From the NCBI RefSeq assembly GCF_947242115.1, contig NC_074718.1:45610699-45674698 (forward strand): 64,000 bases of DNA, read 5' to 3'. The notes under the pieces were generated by a model that did no database searches, was not told the DNA's origin, and saw only the letters and a program-made list of their open reading frames with translations. Positions 35,510-63,032 of this stretch are shown in pieces. The first letter of the stretch is position 1; each line of letters starts with the position of its first letter. Origin of the DNA: Biomphalaria glabrata. Lineage: Eukaryota > Mollusca > Gastropoda > Planorbidae. A program made the translations under genes and the position numbers.

Positions 35510-38080
35510 GAAATCCTTTGCCACAGTGGCGATTGTTGTAAAACCAGGTTTAGTGACTCCCCATGGCGACCTATTTAAGTCTGTTAACAAAATCTTAAAC
35601 ACACTAACGTAGCCAATACTTATTGTGTATTAGTTTCATTGTCCTTCTCTATCTATCGATAAATTTGTGATTATTTCTTTACTATACCCAGAAAAATAAA
35701 ACCAAATCTAGATCTCTTTAAGTTCCGAGTAAACTAGATTTTGATCCAGAGAATTCGGCCTAGTTTTATTTGTACCAATTTATTACCAAACGAAATGAAA
35801 CCATGAATGTATTCGTGTAATGCTGCTTGCAAGGCCTACTGTTTGAATTATTTGGACTGTTTCTAGTATCATGAAATAAACACCTAGGTTAATTTCAAAA
35901 CAAGATGCTTCCTGACTGGTATCTCATGTCTGTTCACTAAGCGCGCTACACATGAGTGCTTTCAAGTGCAGATTCCCTTTCAAATGCGAGTCAATGATAA
36001 AATTCTAGAGTGAATTCCCTTGACTTGGAGAGTACCAGTTCTGGTAGTTCTTACGACAGCACCTGCTACTGAGTTGGTGTCAATCTAAACATCGTAATGC
36101 TGAGCTTTCCTCAATTAAAATTTTCATATTACTGAACTCGGCTTTAAGAGATATTATAAGATAGATTGATCGACTATATAAGGAAGTAAAAATATATACC
36201 ATGTTGTTTTATCAACCGAGAAAATAGTGACAACTGACCTCGCAGACACCTTAGAGCAGGGGTTCTCAACCTGTGGGTCGTGACACCTTTGGGGGTCAAT
36301 TGACGATTTGCCAGGGGTCGCCTAAGACCATCGAAAATATAGATTGTTTCGTCTATTCTTCTGTGTGTGTGAGGGTGTTGGGGGGGGGGGGGGTCGAGGC
36401 AAAATGAGGGATTGTAAAAAGGGGTCGCCGAGCTTAAAAGGTTGAGAACCGCTGCCTTAGAGGCTCATTGCCAGTCAGAATTCGGCTATGCTGCAGACCC
36501 ATCAGTAAGACCACCAGAAAATTCCTCAGTGGACACTGCTTAGTACCGGTAGACTACAATGGATTTTTAATGAATTTGAACCCGGTCAGTGCCATAGAAT
36601 GAATATTAGTTCATTACTAAAATAATAATCATCATTATTGTTATAAGATTTTTTTAAAAAGTGAACTCTGGCTCTATTATAAGCCTAAAATGTTGGACTC
36701 CTCAGTTTTTCAAATACATTTCACATCTAGAGAGCAGATATAACAACTGGTAGTGGCAATAAGTTGTATATGCTATCAATAAATAATATTACAACTCACA
36801 CAATGTAACAATTGAATCATAGGCCTACAAGTTTTGTGACCCAAACAATGAACTTATGTGTATCACACTGAGGCCTTACTATTTGTCGAAAGAATTCAGT
36901 TGAACCTAGAGATTGAGACATCAGACAGATGTGCACATTAAATCAGAGCAGTTGAGTGCTAGATAAATCCTTACACAAAACTAGTCTAGCCTAAGAAAGA
37001 GAACTAGCTAAGAATGAGAATCTTGTCAAGGTTTGAGCCAACTAGTTCATTAAGTCATGGATCAAATCACTAAATGACTGAACATTACTATAACAATCAT
37101 GCAAAGAGAAAGCAAGATTTGGTTAAAATTCATAAAAAAAATATATCTCAATCTCAAAGTTACAGAATTTTAACTGCACATCAAATCCTAAATTTTACAC
37201 TCCAGAAATATTTAAGTGCTAATTGCAGCTAATCGCTAATCTCTTAGTCTAATTTTGAAGAGCTCAACATTTATGAAGTTAATTTTTAAAGGTCAGTTAT
37301 GAGGTCACATAACAATGTCAACTTCAAAGACTATTATTGTTGGGAGTCTCTTCAACTATTGGTTCTACTTCTTGTGACAGGCACAACCAACCAAAATGTC
37401 TTGTCTTTCTGGCTTTTTAATTCAGACCCCATCAACCAAGTCACAAAAGTAATGCTTAGCAAGACTGAACCAAATGATTCGTGTTAAGAATGATTTATGG
37501 AAGTACATCTTTGAACAGGTATTTGTTACTCATACAAGTTAAAGTAGATGAATGGAAATCAAAAAGATCCCAAGAAGAGTAGTTTATTTCATGTATAAAT
37601 GATAAAGACATCATATTCAAAATGAACAACATCAAAACTACATACAACAAATACAATCATTCAGGGGCAATAGGCCACCCTAACTAGGGACGCCAAACTA
37701 GAGGGATGTACAGGAAAACTACAAAAACAATGAATACAAACTAAAAAATATTTTATGTGACAACGGAGCTATCAGTAGCTATGCCTTCTCCACCACTTAC
37801 TGTTTATGTTATACAATAATGCACAATGACTGTACAGGGCATATATATGTTAATGAGAAAGCAAAATCATCAAGAAATTGAAATGATTTATTCCAGTGGA
37901 TCAGAATTATATGCTACCAGCACATAGTAATCAATCATTCATATTAACAATGGCTTGGCTGGACCCTAGTTGTCAAACTAGATCAGATCTGCACAACAAT
38001 AAAAATCTTCTTTCAACATGACCCTCCCCCCCTCCCGTTAGGACAATGTTCTCTATACACAACGCGCTCTCTCATTGGTT
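35510..38080. other. Intergenic between two minus-strand genes
   Basis: Only the SPIN-like copy at 36257-36454 stands out. The part just below 38081 is the ISWI 3' untranslated region; AATAAA-type signals on the minus strand are visible at about 37577-37582 and 37883-37890. Confidence 0.5.
36257..36454 (-). mobile_element. SPIN-like hAT MITE, copy 5 (inverted)
   Basis: This copy reads CAGGGGTTCTCAACCTGTGG at its left end, with AGGGGTCGCCTAAGACCATC inside, the arrangement I recall from SPIN consensus ends. A perfect 8-bp duplication CCTTAGAG flanks it (36249-36256 and 36455-36462). Confidence 0.87.
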
Positions 38081-53181
<15,101 letters not shown>

Positions 53182-53545
53182 TCTTTAAAAATATCCTAAA
53201 TGCAGAAAACAAGATATATAACTTTATTATTGATAATTAAGAAACATAGACAAAGCAATTATTAAATAATGTGGTTTTCTTAGCGGCAAGAAGCCAGGTG
53301 CCAAAGGAAGCTAAAAATAATAATTTAGAAAAATCAAAAGATATAATTGCGTAAAGTAGGTCTACTTGAAGCCTTGAAATATGAATTAAATGTTAAACTG
53401 ACGGAAAAATCAAACGGATTTTTAAAATTATCATAATGAAACCAGGGTAAACGAAATAGTTTTTGTAAATAAAATTAATTAAATACCTAGATTGTCCTTG
53501 ATCATATTAAAGTGCCAAGCAGACATACATTGGCGGGACTGGACT
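53182..53545 (-). promoter_or_regulatory. Probable ISWI 5' leader, leader intron and core promoter
   Basis: Upstream of the ATG at 53181 the minus strand reads an acceptor-like ...GCATTTAG ending near 53197. Further up is a donor-like CAATCTAG|GTATTT near 53489. This suggests a short non-coding first exon at about 53489-53540 and a leader intron of about 290 bp. The sequence around 53540 carries CCGGAAGT (an ETS-type core common in TATA-less housekeeping promoters), and no TATA box is evident. The transcription start is inferred only. Confidence 0.4.
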
Positions 53546-53617
53546 TCCGGAAAATTTCGAAAGTCGTAATATAGGTCAGTGCTATAATACATTAAATGAG
53601 AAGTTACAGTTATTAAA

Positions 53618-53668
53618 CCTTATCTTATCTTATAAAATACAGACGTTACTTCAAACAAGAAAATGCTT
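53618..53668 (-). mobile_element. LINE family A tail
   Basis: CTTATCTTATCTTATAAAAT followed by ACAGACGTTACTTCAA. Similar tail-only pieces lie at 32388-32455, 41402-41440 and 56488-56575, all reversed. Confidence 0.55.
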
Positions 53669-54384
53669 GTGTCCTCCTAAGAACAGCTGCTGCCAGGGAC
53701 AATGGACGGACTCGGTTACGCAAACTGTCACAGCCCCCCCCCCCAGACGAAAGTCAATGATGATGTTAGACTCGATACTCGTCTCTCTATCTATAGGCCT
53801 AGTGCTTTTTTTTATTTGTGACGGTACTCACAGGTACGGCGTACCGGCACCTATTTCAATGTGGGGAAAAAATTATTACTTTTCTTATATTTTAACGTTT
53901 ATTATTAATTTATTAGTAGTTAAAATCTAGATCACTGAGTACCGGCACCTATCTTTTTTTTTTTTTTACAAAAAAAAAAAAAGCACTGTATAGGCCTATC
54001 TTATAAGCTACATCTAGATGTCCCTCAAAGAAGATAAATACAACAAAGATGGCAATGTCTTCGATAGAAGATTAAGTGCAGTGTTTCACTAGACTACGCA
54101 AACCCATTTGCGACCTGCATATTTTTCCCGCATTTCGTGCAGACAACGCCGTTATATCCGTTGGCGGTCTATTAAAGGTTCTTTTAAAAAAGGGAGATTA
54201 TTATAAACGTCTCAGTCATATTAATCCTGAACATAGTAGATCTATAATATTTGTTGTTATTGCCCGAAGTGGTAATGGATATAAATAAGCACTCCACTAT
54301 AGGTCTACCTATAAAATGTTTCCAAAGGCTTGCGTCTCAAATAGCCTCAGACAACCAGTCTAACTCCTGGCCTTCACGCGAGAC

Positions 54385-54790
54385 TCGAATATTGAGTCCG
54401 GCGGAACTGTTTACACTGGCGCCTAAATGTGTACCGCAGGCTTCGGGCAGGAGGGGCTTATAATAGCCTTGACTGGCTACACTCACCCAGGAAAATACAA
54501 ATTCTGAATTTAAACATCTGCTGCCTTGCTGCTATACCCAAACACCGGAAAGGCTTTGGGAGTCAAGCCATGAGGAAAAATCAGAAGCCGACGACCCAGT
54601 TTGCAGCACACAGTGCTACCCCTTGGCAGAGCCTACGACGCCTCTGATCCTAAACTGTATTTGCACTGGCCGTTGTTTTAGATCAGCAGCATGCATGGAG
54701 AGGGAGAACTACTGTGTGGGTGACATTGTTCAGGCATTCATCTCATTTCTATTAGATGATTTATGCTCACCTCGTGCCTGAAGGAGACCA
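54385..54790. repeat. Dispersed repeat family C2, copy 2
   Basis: Same order of blocks as 9414-9860 (GAGTCCGGCGGAACTGTTTA, CGGGCAGGAGGGGCTTATAA, TGTGTGGGTGACATTGTTCA). It is followed by a (TA)n tract. Confidence 0.65.
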
Positions 54791-54807
54791 TATAGGCTAT
54801 ATATATA

Positions 54808-54874
<67 letters not shown>

Positions 54875-54879
54875 GAACC

Positions 54880-56480
54880 TAATTAGTAGTTTTAAAGATA
54901 ATTATCAATTTGAATTAATGATCATTATACTTACAATGAAATTAAGTGGTCTTTTTTTCTTGAATTTTTCTTTTATGTTAATTTGGTGGCTAGGTCTTAA
55001 TAAAATCAAAATAATAATCATTATTGTAGACATATATCAAAGAAAATGTTCAGTTTAGATGTATGATCCATCTTTTATATATTGAGCCTTTTTTCAAAGT
55101 TTTCTTTTAACGGGGGGGGGGGGTGTCTTATAAATGTGATGCTTCCCCGCCCACCACGGAACCTAGATGGCAACTCCAAAACCGCTATGCCCAAATGCTG
55201 GACGCATAAAAATTTATTTAAAAAAATTATCTTCTAAATTTTATTTTTGTTAATAATCTGAAATAAAACTCTTTTTTTTTTTTCGTTGTAACGCTTGATT
55301 ACTGAAGGGGAAAAAATGAGGAAATTGTGCTCCCCAACTTAGGCCTATGTATGGTTTAGCATGGGCGTATCCTAATATGGGGGCGATACGAATTTTACCT
55401 GCTAATTATATGATACAGTAGCAGTATTATCTTTTCCTCTTGACCACTTTACTACATCCATTTTAATTTCTAAAAAAAAAACTTTGCCCAAATATGAATA
55501 AGTTTATAACAAAAGGAAGTATCAAACACATTAAAATTATAGGAAAAGCTTGATTGCTTTGGGATAATTACCACATAATACTCCAGGATCATTATATTTA
55601 AGAGACTTACAAAATAATGGAGTTCGGCGATCACTACCACTTTGAATTTTAATATCGTCTTCTCTAAAAGAGTCATTCGATGTTGGAAAATAAAAGTTCT
55701 AGACCCACCGTACCATGTGTGGAGGTTTGTCACTGACCAACATATTGATGTTTAGTTTTAAACTGCTCACTAATAAATCGTCTTAAAACTAGGTCACTTG
55801 AGGATTCTATGTAAACTCAAGTCTACTTCTAAATCTAGAAGCATAGTCAAACCCTAGTTTCAAGGCTTGCTAGAAATAATATGCCTCTAAATTCAGTGTA
55901 TTTGTGTAATTTTAGCACACATAAGCCAACACGCTCGCTTGATGGCATTCAGAAACCATTCATTGATGTCGAGATCTATAAATAGCACATGCGCCCACAG
56001 CAAGCACACTTAGGTTAAACGAGGACAGCGGGAAACACGAGCAATCCAGATCTTACCGGATCTCACAGTTACAGAGGCGTGAACTGTGTAAGATTGTGAG
56101 GCACGCTAAACCGGCTAAGGCCAACTCATTAATAACTACAAAGCTATTTCTCTCCCCCCCCCCCCCAAGCTTAGATTCGGCCGATACACTCCAAATCCAA
56201 TTTACTTTAAAAGATTGGTTATGAAATGTTAAGTAATTAAGCATTATGCTGTCTGTGAACTCCTAAAGTCATATATGGTTGTGAATATTGGACACAGAAC
56301 GATGAGGCTGAAAGAGGAATACAAGTCTTTGAGGATTAAAATGCTACAGAAAAATGTTAGGTCTCACATACCAGGAAAAGAAGACAAAACTAGTTAATGA
56401 GTTTGTATTTTCACAAGTCAACACTCTGGTTGTCAAGATGGAACTCCATAATACCACGAAGAGACGTAAGCTGAACTCGT
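54880..56480. other. Intergenic, no gene seen
   Basis: AT-rich sequence with short poly-C and poly-G runs (about 55112, 56154). No coding exon is supported on either strand. Confidence 0.5.
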
Positions 56481-56680
56481 TCGGCCGTATTATCTTATAA
56501 AATACAGACGTTACTTCAAAAAAAAAAAAAAAGAAGATGATTACGTCCTACGCGTCTCATGCATTGTATTGTAAGACATGACTCACTTTTAAAAGTTATT
56601 TTTCAAGGTAAAATGGAACTAGCGTAAAGGAAGGTCATCCAAAGTAAAGCTGGTTGGACAACTTGAAAAGAAGAGACCGA

Positions 56681-56703
56681 TCTCTCTCTCTCTCTCTCTC
56701 TCT
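56681..56703. repeat. (CT)n microsatellite
   Basis: Short run of TCTCTCTC, otherwise unremarkable. Confidence 0.8.
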
Positions 56704-56919
56704 TGATATTCTGCTAACAACAACTACTGACCGGTAAAAAAGTGAGGAATTTGGTGATGCAAACTGTCCCAGCATCCATACGACGAGAGTTCAAGGACAG
56801 GTGAGATGGTATGATATTTATATTTGTACCTACAACTAGATTCTACTTGTTAAAAGCAAACAACGGATGCAATCCAAAGTGGGGCTTGAATAAGGCCCAC
56901 ATAATAATTTTAAAAAATA

Positions 56920-57014
56920 AGAGCATGGAATGCGTTGCCTGAGTCAGCCAGAAAACCAATGACAGCAGAATTTAAGTCATTAGTTAACATGCTTGACTAG
57001 ATGTAGGACGTAAT

Positions 57015-57053
<39 letters not shown>

Positions 57054-57088
57054 AAGTAACGTCAGTATAATATAAGATAAGTTTTAAC
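56920..57088 (+). mobile_element. LINE family A 3' end with a long poly-T
   Basis: ORF2 end (GCATGGAATGCGTTGCCTGA) and tail. The short T run of other copies has grown to more than 30 T near 57019-57052. Confidence 0.65.
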
Positions 57089-57089
57089 A

Positions 57090-59160
57090 CTCTATTATGC
57101 TGTTTACTCCCCCCCCCCTTTTCCACCCAAGAGTGGAAATGTACCCCCCCCCCCCCAAAAAAAAATTGTGGAACACAGAAGAGACATTACAAAATCCTAT
57201 CTTTATCTTGCTCCGACTGTTAAAAAAATTACACTGAAACAATAAAACAATTTATTTCACGAACAAACCAATGTTACATTGATTTATATAGAGTCTAAAC
57301 AAACAAACAAAAATCCACTAAATGCTTTTGACCATTATGCCATCGATATATAGAAAGCCTACAATCTAAACTTCTTTTTTAGTAAGTAATCAAATGAGCA
57401 TAATCGCAAATGACATGTCGAGTTCGACTTTATATTATAAAAAGAAATTTTACATTTATGCCTATTGCTACATTAATTAGTGATTTAGCGTTTCTAACGA
57501 TTATATTATACATCTAGTGTGAATACAGTGAAAAGGGAGCGAAAAAAAAAAACAATTAAATAAACATGAATATGTTTATTAATTTATTTCTTCTATCACA
57601 TTTTAATAAATAATTGTCCATGTTGGTGATTAACCACGGAATAAAAGTGACCTCTACCAATAATATGTTATATTACAAGACAATGACACCTTTTTTAAAC
57701 AAGATTTCATTACAATAATGATGTAAAGAATGTGACCTAGGAAGTGATAGCCATGAGAAGAAGTCTTGATAAAATTAATGCTAAAGAAAAATCAACTTTT
57801 TATTTCATAACAAAGCGAAAGAATGTACTAAATCTCTATTAATTGCCGGCTGCACACGCCTAACCTTTGAGATTAACTATTGCGGGCTACGCCGCTAACA
57901 CATCAATCGAAGAGCAGACAACCTCGTTCCGTTCTGTCTGGTTACGAGATTGCATCAAACACTCAGTGATTTCAAATTGTTTCTTCTTTGCTGTTGAAAA
58001 GGGACACAATCTATACGTAAAGGTAAACTTGTATTTTTCGTCAAGGATGATTTCGCAGATAATTTAATTCTAAGATAATATATCTAAATGGGTAGTATTC
58101 GTATATATATATACATACATATATTACAGCTATTTTAATATAATTATATTATACATGTGAATATATATATATATATAGTTTGTGAAGTTCCAAGAATACG
58201 TAGGTCTACAAGAGTTAGAACTATCCTATCTTATTTAATATATATTACACAAAAAAGGGAGATTATAGTAATTAGGCAAATGTTAATAATACACATGGCT
58301 ATACACTACGATTTTATATAGGTCCTAGAGACCTAGACAATCACGTCACACTGAGTGGTTTTGAACTGTGACTTCATAGCCACAATGAAAAGGGAAATTA
58401 TCCATGCTATTTTTATCTTTATTCATCCCAATTAAATTCAATAAAATTCTGATACGAAGATGTGTAGCGCACTGTCATGTTCAGGTTATATGTAGGCCCC
58501 ACTATAAGTGCTGAAAGAATTAGGAGTTACATCTAGGTCTGGGTCTTATACATATCATTTGGCTAACGGATGTATTATTCAGGTAACAAGGCAGACACGT
58601 CACGGTTGAATGGTTCTCGTGAATACATGGGTTAGTGCTTAAAGGTTATTTATTGATTATTTTTTTTTAAAGGAACCTCAGCACAGAAGGTCAGCCTGAC
58701 AGATGAATAACGTCTCAATAGGACCGTAAAATATTAGGACACTGATATTTAGAAAATGCTTGTAAAATTAATAATATGGTCTTTTAAGTAAGTATGACAT
58801 TGAAGGTCTAATTGACAGTCGATTTGTCTTATATTATGGTATGGTCCATGGGAGCTCTAGGAAAGACCTGCGTGATAATAAATACAGTAGGATAGAAGAG
58901 ACTGAATCGAATAAGATGATTGGTTGTTCTGTTGCTTTTCAAAAATAAGCATGGGAACTTTGAAGAAAAAAAAATACTGTCATCTATTTTTAAACCGCAT
59001 ACAGAATGGTAAAGGGTGGGGGGGCGGCGAGTGGAAGTCTAACGTGACACGTTTTGTAGTCTATAACAGTTCAAGCATAATATCTACTGGACAATATCCT
59101 TATTTCCTGTTTTCTGCTATCCTCAGTTTGAGGAGGTCCTCCTATTATTGAATGCTTTGG
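57090..59160. other. Intergenic, no gene seen
   Basis: AT-rich sequence with C runs near 57110 and 57145. The 66-codon frame at 57867 lacks splice context and family resemblance. Confidence 0.5.
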
Positions 59161-59184
59161 GTGTTACATATAACTAACCGTATT

Positions 59185-59845
59185 TAAAGGAAAACACTGA
59201 TGTTTTTTTTCAAATTCGAGTTAATGACATATTTAAATTCTGCGTAAAAAGTTGTGATAGTAAACAATTTACTATATTTTATTTAATTGCTTAGATACAT
59301 TTATATTTAATAAATTAGACAGTAAATTCTAGACAGCTAAAAAAAAAGGGGGGGGGGTGATGGTCTTTGAGATTTTGTTTTTAGGTTAGGCATAAGTCAA
59401 TTCCCTCAACAATGCCAAAACGAATCTAGATCTAACGAATCGTATCTTTTCATTCTTACAGTTGCTGTTAGTCTTAGTGATGTCCTATAATAGAGGCGAG
59501 TCCATAGCTATTGTGCAGTTATATATATTATATAATAATAATAATAAGGCTTATCGAAGATTAATGAGGAATGCAGTATTTCCAGTGGGTACGCAGCCCC
59601 AGATGCGACCTACATATTTTGCCACACCTAGCGGTGGCATAACCATTGGCCTTTGGTGGTCGATTTAGATTTTCTGTTCTTTTTTTGGAGAAAAAAAGTA
59701 ACATTTTTATCTACACCCCTCTTTGTCCAAAAAAGTAGGCCTTAATAGATCGTTTGTCCGACTGATTCTAACAACCTGGTCAGAGTAAGCTAGCCTAGGC
59801 TATGTGTAGTTGGTCATGTCAAGACGACCAAGCGATAGTGGACAA
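59185..59845. repeat. Dispersed repeat family A2, copy 2, with a nested insertion
   Basis: Counterpart of 8560-9115, interrupted at about 59550-59690 by a copy of family B2 (CGAAGATTAATGAGGA...TACGCAGCCCCAGATGCGAC). Confidence 0.65.
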
Positions 59846-60040
59846 AAATGTGCAAATGCTCCTTCTTCCCTAGTGCTATTCGAGCATAGAATGGGTTGCC
59901 TGAGCCAGCCAGGAAAACCAGTGACTTGGCAGAATTTAAGTCATTGGTTAATATGCATGACTGAATGCATGACGCGTAGGACGTAATCATATTCTTTTTT
60001 GAAGTAGCCTAACGTCTGTATTATATAAGGTAAGATTTTT
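59840..60040 (+). mobile_element. LINE family A 3' end
   Basis: ORF2 end (KCANAPSSL-type reading, GTTGCCTGAGCCAGCCAGG) followed by the ATGACGCGTAGGACGTAATC tail. Confidence 0.65.
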
Positions 60041-60602
60041 TTTACGAGATTGTAAACTTTACTGTAGGTTTCCCATTATACAGTAAGTCAATAAATTAAA
60101 TTAAATTGGGTTGTGTGACGTCACATAGAAACCAGGTGAAAATCTGACCGTTTTGGATGCGCAGAAAAATTACTTCAGAAAAAAAATCAATTACTAAGTT
60201 ATTATTGAAAATAAAATAAAAAGAATAATATATTCATTTTCTGTAAATCAAAACAAAGATTATACCCCCAAAAATGTTTCCCTTTAATGATGCCTTTAAA
60301 ATGTTACCATCTGCCTGCCTCAATTTATTTCATCTGGTAGGGTAGGGCCTACTGTTGGCCTACCGTGGTTATAACGATTTGTGCTGTATGCGTTGTCTGC
60401 TACGAAAGTAACCTACACACATTTTGGACATCTGACAGTATTGATTAGGCTTAATCGATCTGTTGTTTCTGTCGAGTACTTTATTTGATCTGAGGTGTCC
60501 GTATGTCAGCAGTTTTCAAACTGTTGGTCTTTTTTTTTAAGGAGAAAAATCTGTTTTATATGCATTGAAGTTATAAATCCATATTTGAGTTATTAATCAC
60601 CC

Positions 60603-60845
60603 CTTTCACACACTTCACATTTCACACACTTCACATTTCACACAGTTCACACACTTCACATTTCTCACACTTCACATTTCACACACTTCACATTTCACAC
60701 ACTTCACATTTCACACATTTCACACACTTCACATTTCACACATTTCACACACCTCATATTTCACACAGTTCACATTTCACACACCTCACACACTACACAC
60801 TTCACATTTCACACACTTCACACTTCCCACACTTCCCACTTCACA
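60603..60845. repeat. CACTTCACATTTCACA array
   Basis: About fifteen degenerate copies of CACACACTTCACATTT in varying length; simple-sequence origin. Confidence 0.85.
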
Positions 60846-60869
60846 ACAGAAGAAAAAAAAAAGTAGTTT

Positions 60870-61138
60870 TAATACAGAAAACACTAAATCACAATTTCCA
60901 ATAGAAAAACAAGACACAAGCATAGAGGCACATGTCTTATTCCATACGCTAGAACAAATTCGTACGTACTCCTTCTTCCCTAGTGCCATTAGAGAGTGGA
61001 ATGGGTTGCCTGAATCAGCCAGGAAAACCTAGCAGAGTTTAAATCATTGATTAACATGCATGACTAGATTTACATATGAAATGCGTAGGACGTAATTATC
61101 TTGCTTTTTGAAGTAACGTCTGTAAGATATAAGATTTC
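60870..61138 (+). mobile_element. LINE family A 3' end
   Basis: Begins in AATACAGAAAACACTAAATC, keeps the PYARTN and [11 protein letters not shown] stretches, and ends in the shared tail and ATATAAGATT. It follows a CACTTCACATTT array. Confidence 0.7.
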
Positions 61139-61289
61139 GTAATTGAATTTAGTTGACCCACGCCTTTTTAATAGGAGGAATTGTTTGTTGTAGACGCCAA
61201 GAGAATGAATATCTGCTGTTCAGGAAGGAAAACGCCTACGCTCCTCCCAGCTAGAAAAAAGGGGTGGGGGGGGGTCTAAATGTAAAAAT

Positions 61290-61451
61290 TCTCGGGCTCG
61301 CACTTGAGGGGGCCCCAAAATGAATGTCCGAAATTTGATTTTACATTAAATATTACGCCATTATCTCATGTCATGATGTCGAATGTCAAAATTGTAGGGG
61401 CCCCTAAAGAGGTCAACCCCCCGGGCCCCCAAATCCCTAGCCACGCCACTG
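61290..61451. mobile_element. Partial MITE of the CAGTGGCGT type
   Basis: Right end CCCTAGCCACGCCACTG and GGGGCCCC-rich body are typical of the family. The left terminus is lost in a poly-G tract, so the start is approximate. Confidence 0.5.
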
Positions 61452-61666
61452 CCATGCCAAAGAAGCTTTCATCGTTCCCCAGAACCTTAGTTGGTTAAGG
61501 TGGGAGGGGGCGTGATCGTACATTTTTGGGTCTGGAGGAGCGTCACTAGTAAAAGTTTTAAGGAAGCTGCTTTAAGGGATTAAGTGATGCCCAAGTAACG
61601 TTTATATACAGTCGGATTTTTGTCTTTTATGTTGAGTTGAAAGGAAAAATATAAAATGTAACCCAT

Positions 61667-61761
<95 letters not shown>

Positions 61762-61844
61762 TGATATCCTTTTTATGACTTGAACAAATTTATCTTGTAG
61801 TCAAGCTTTTAATACATCCCATTAGTTTAAAAGACATAGAAAAT

Positions 61845-62302
61845 TATGGTTAGCCTGAGTAAAATAAATAGACTAATTAAAAATGCATCGCATATCACTC
61901 GAATACAGTTACCATCTCTTGAAGAGCTTTTTCATGAAAGATGCCTTTCCAAAACACTCTCGATTCCTAAAGACAACCTGCACCCATTAAACCACTGTTA
62001 CATAAGATCTGAACGAAGAGATCGTCTCCTCTCCATTAGGACTAAATAGAAACATTTAAAAACTCCTTTATCCCACTTTCGGTCAGAGTGTTACAAGATC
62101 ATCTGTCGTCATCGAGAAGTACATTGAAGTCTAATTCATAAAGTGCTGGTTGTGAGTGTGTATGTGTTTCGTGTGTGAATGTTTTTCGAATTTTTCATCT
62201 ATACTGTTATTATACAGTAGTTACACTAATATTGTCAATTGTAGTCAAACTGAATTTCCATTTGATTGGATCAATAAAATTATCTTATCTTATCTTATAT
62301 AC
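61845..62302 (+). mobile_element. LINE family B 3' fragment (L2/CR1-like ORF2 end)
   Basis: A 67-codon frame encodes SHITRIQLPSLEELFHERC, then HPLNHCYIRSERRDRLLSIR, the typical end of an L2/CR1-type reverse-transcriptase ORF. A 3' untranslated region follows, ending AAAATTATCTTATCTTATCT. Confidence 0.75.
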
Positions 62303-62568
62303 ATCCAATGGGCGTAAAATACAAACGATTTATGAAACATTTCTATCGGGAAGCACAAACACATTAAGTTGCTATTTGGAAAATTATTATTTTTAAGTTG
62401 ACAAGCTGCTACCGGGAAATAGCCTACAACGTGTAAAAGTGAACTTGCTATCGGGAAACTCAGTGTTGAAACTAATCAGTTGTTCGGGAAAGACACTATT
62501 GATGTTGAGATGATGTTGGGAAACACAATTAATTAAGCCGCACTAAGTATGTTATAACGTACCAATAG

Positions 62569-62956
62569 TTCCCCTTTCAGACCTTGTGGTCTATAGGGCA
62601 GATCATGTAAAGGTCATCTGCTCTGTGGCCTACGGTTAACGAGGGTGTCATGTGGCCAGCACAACGACCAACAGCCTTTACTTTGCCCCAATTAATGTCA
62701 GGTATTCATTAGAGCTGGGTTGACTCAGAGGCGCTGTAATTGTCATCTATCTGGATGTGCTGATGGCGCGAATGTCCACTTGTATGTATTAGGGCCTCGT
62801 GCTCTTTCAGTGACTATCCAGTCACAACATGTCACAGTGGATCTCAAATGGGTGTGTGACAGGCGCTCAAAGATCCTGAAATTACACATCCCAGGATTCG
62901 AACCCGGGACCTCTGGTTTGGACGCCGAGCGCTTTACCGTCAGCCACCGCGCCTCC
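62569..62956 (-). mobile_element. Full-length tRNA-headed SINE with 13-bp target duplication
   Basis: On the minus strand the head reads GGAGGCGCGGTGGCTGACGG, with B box GGTTCGAATCC. The body contains CATTAGAGCTGGGTTGACTC on the plus strand, a phrase I associate with widespread mollusc SINEs. The 13-bp AACGTACCAATAG flanks it at 62556-62568 and 62957-62969. It ends 76 bp before the UNC-93-like exon. Confidence 0.82.
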
Positions 62957-63032
62957 AACGTACCAATAGCGACTACTTCAAGAGACAAGTTATTAATTGC
63001 TAATGTTCTCATTGCACACAATTTCTTTTCAG

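Noticed and set aside
57867-58067. 66-codon frame starting MRLTIAGYAANTS
   Set aside because: No splice context, family resemblance or second exon.
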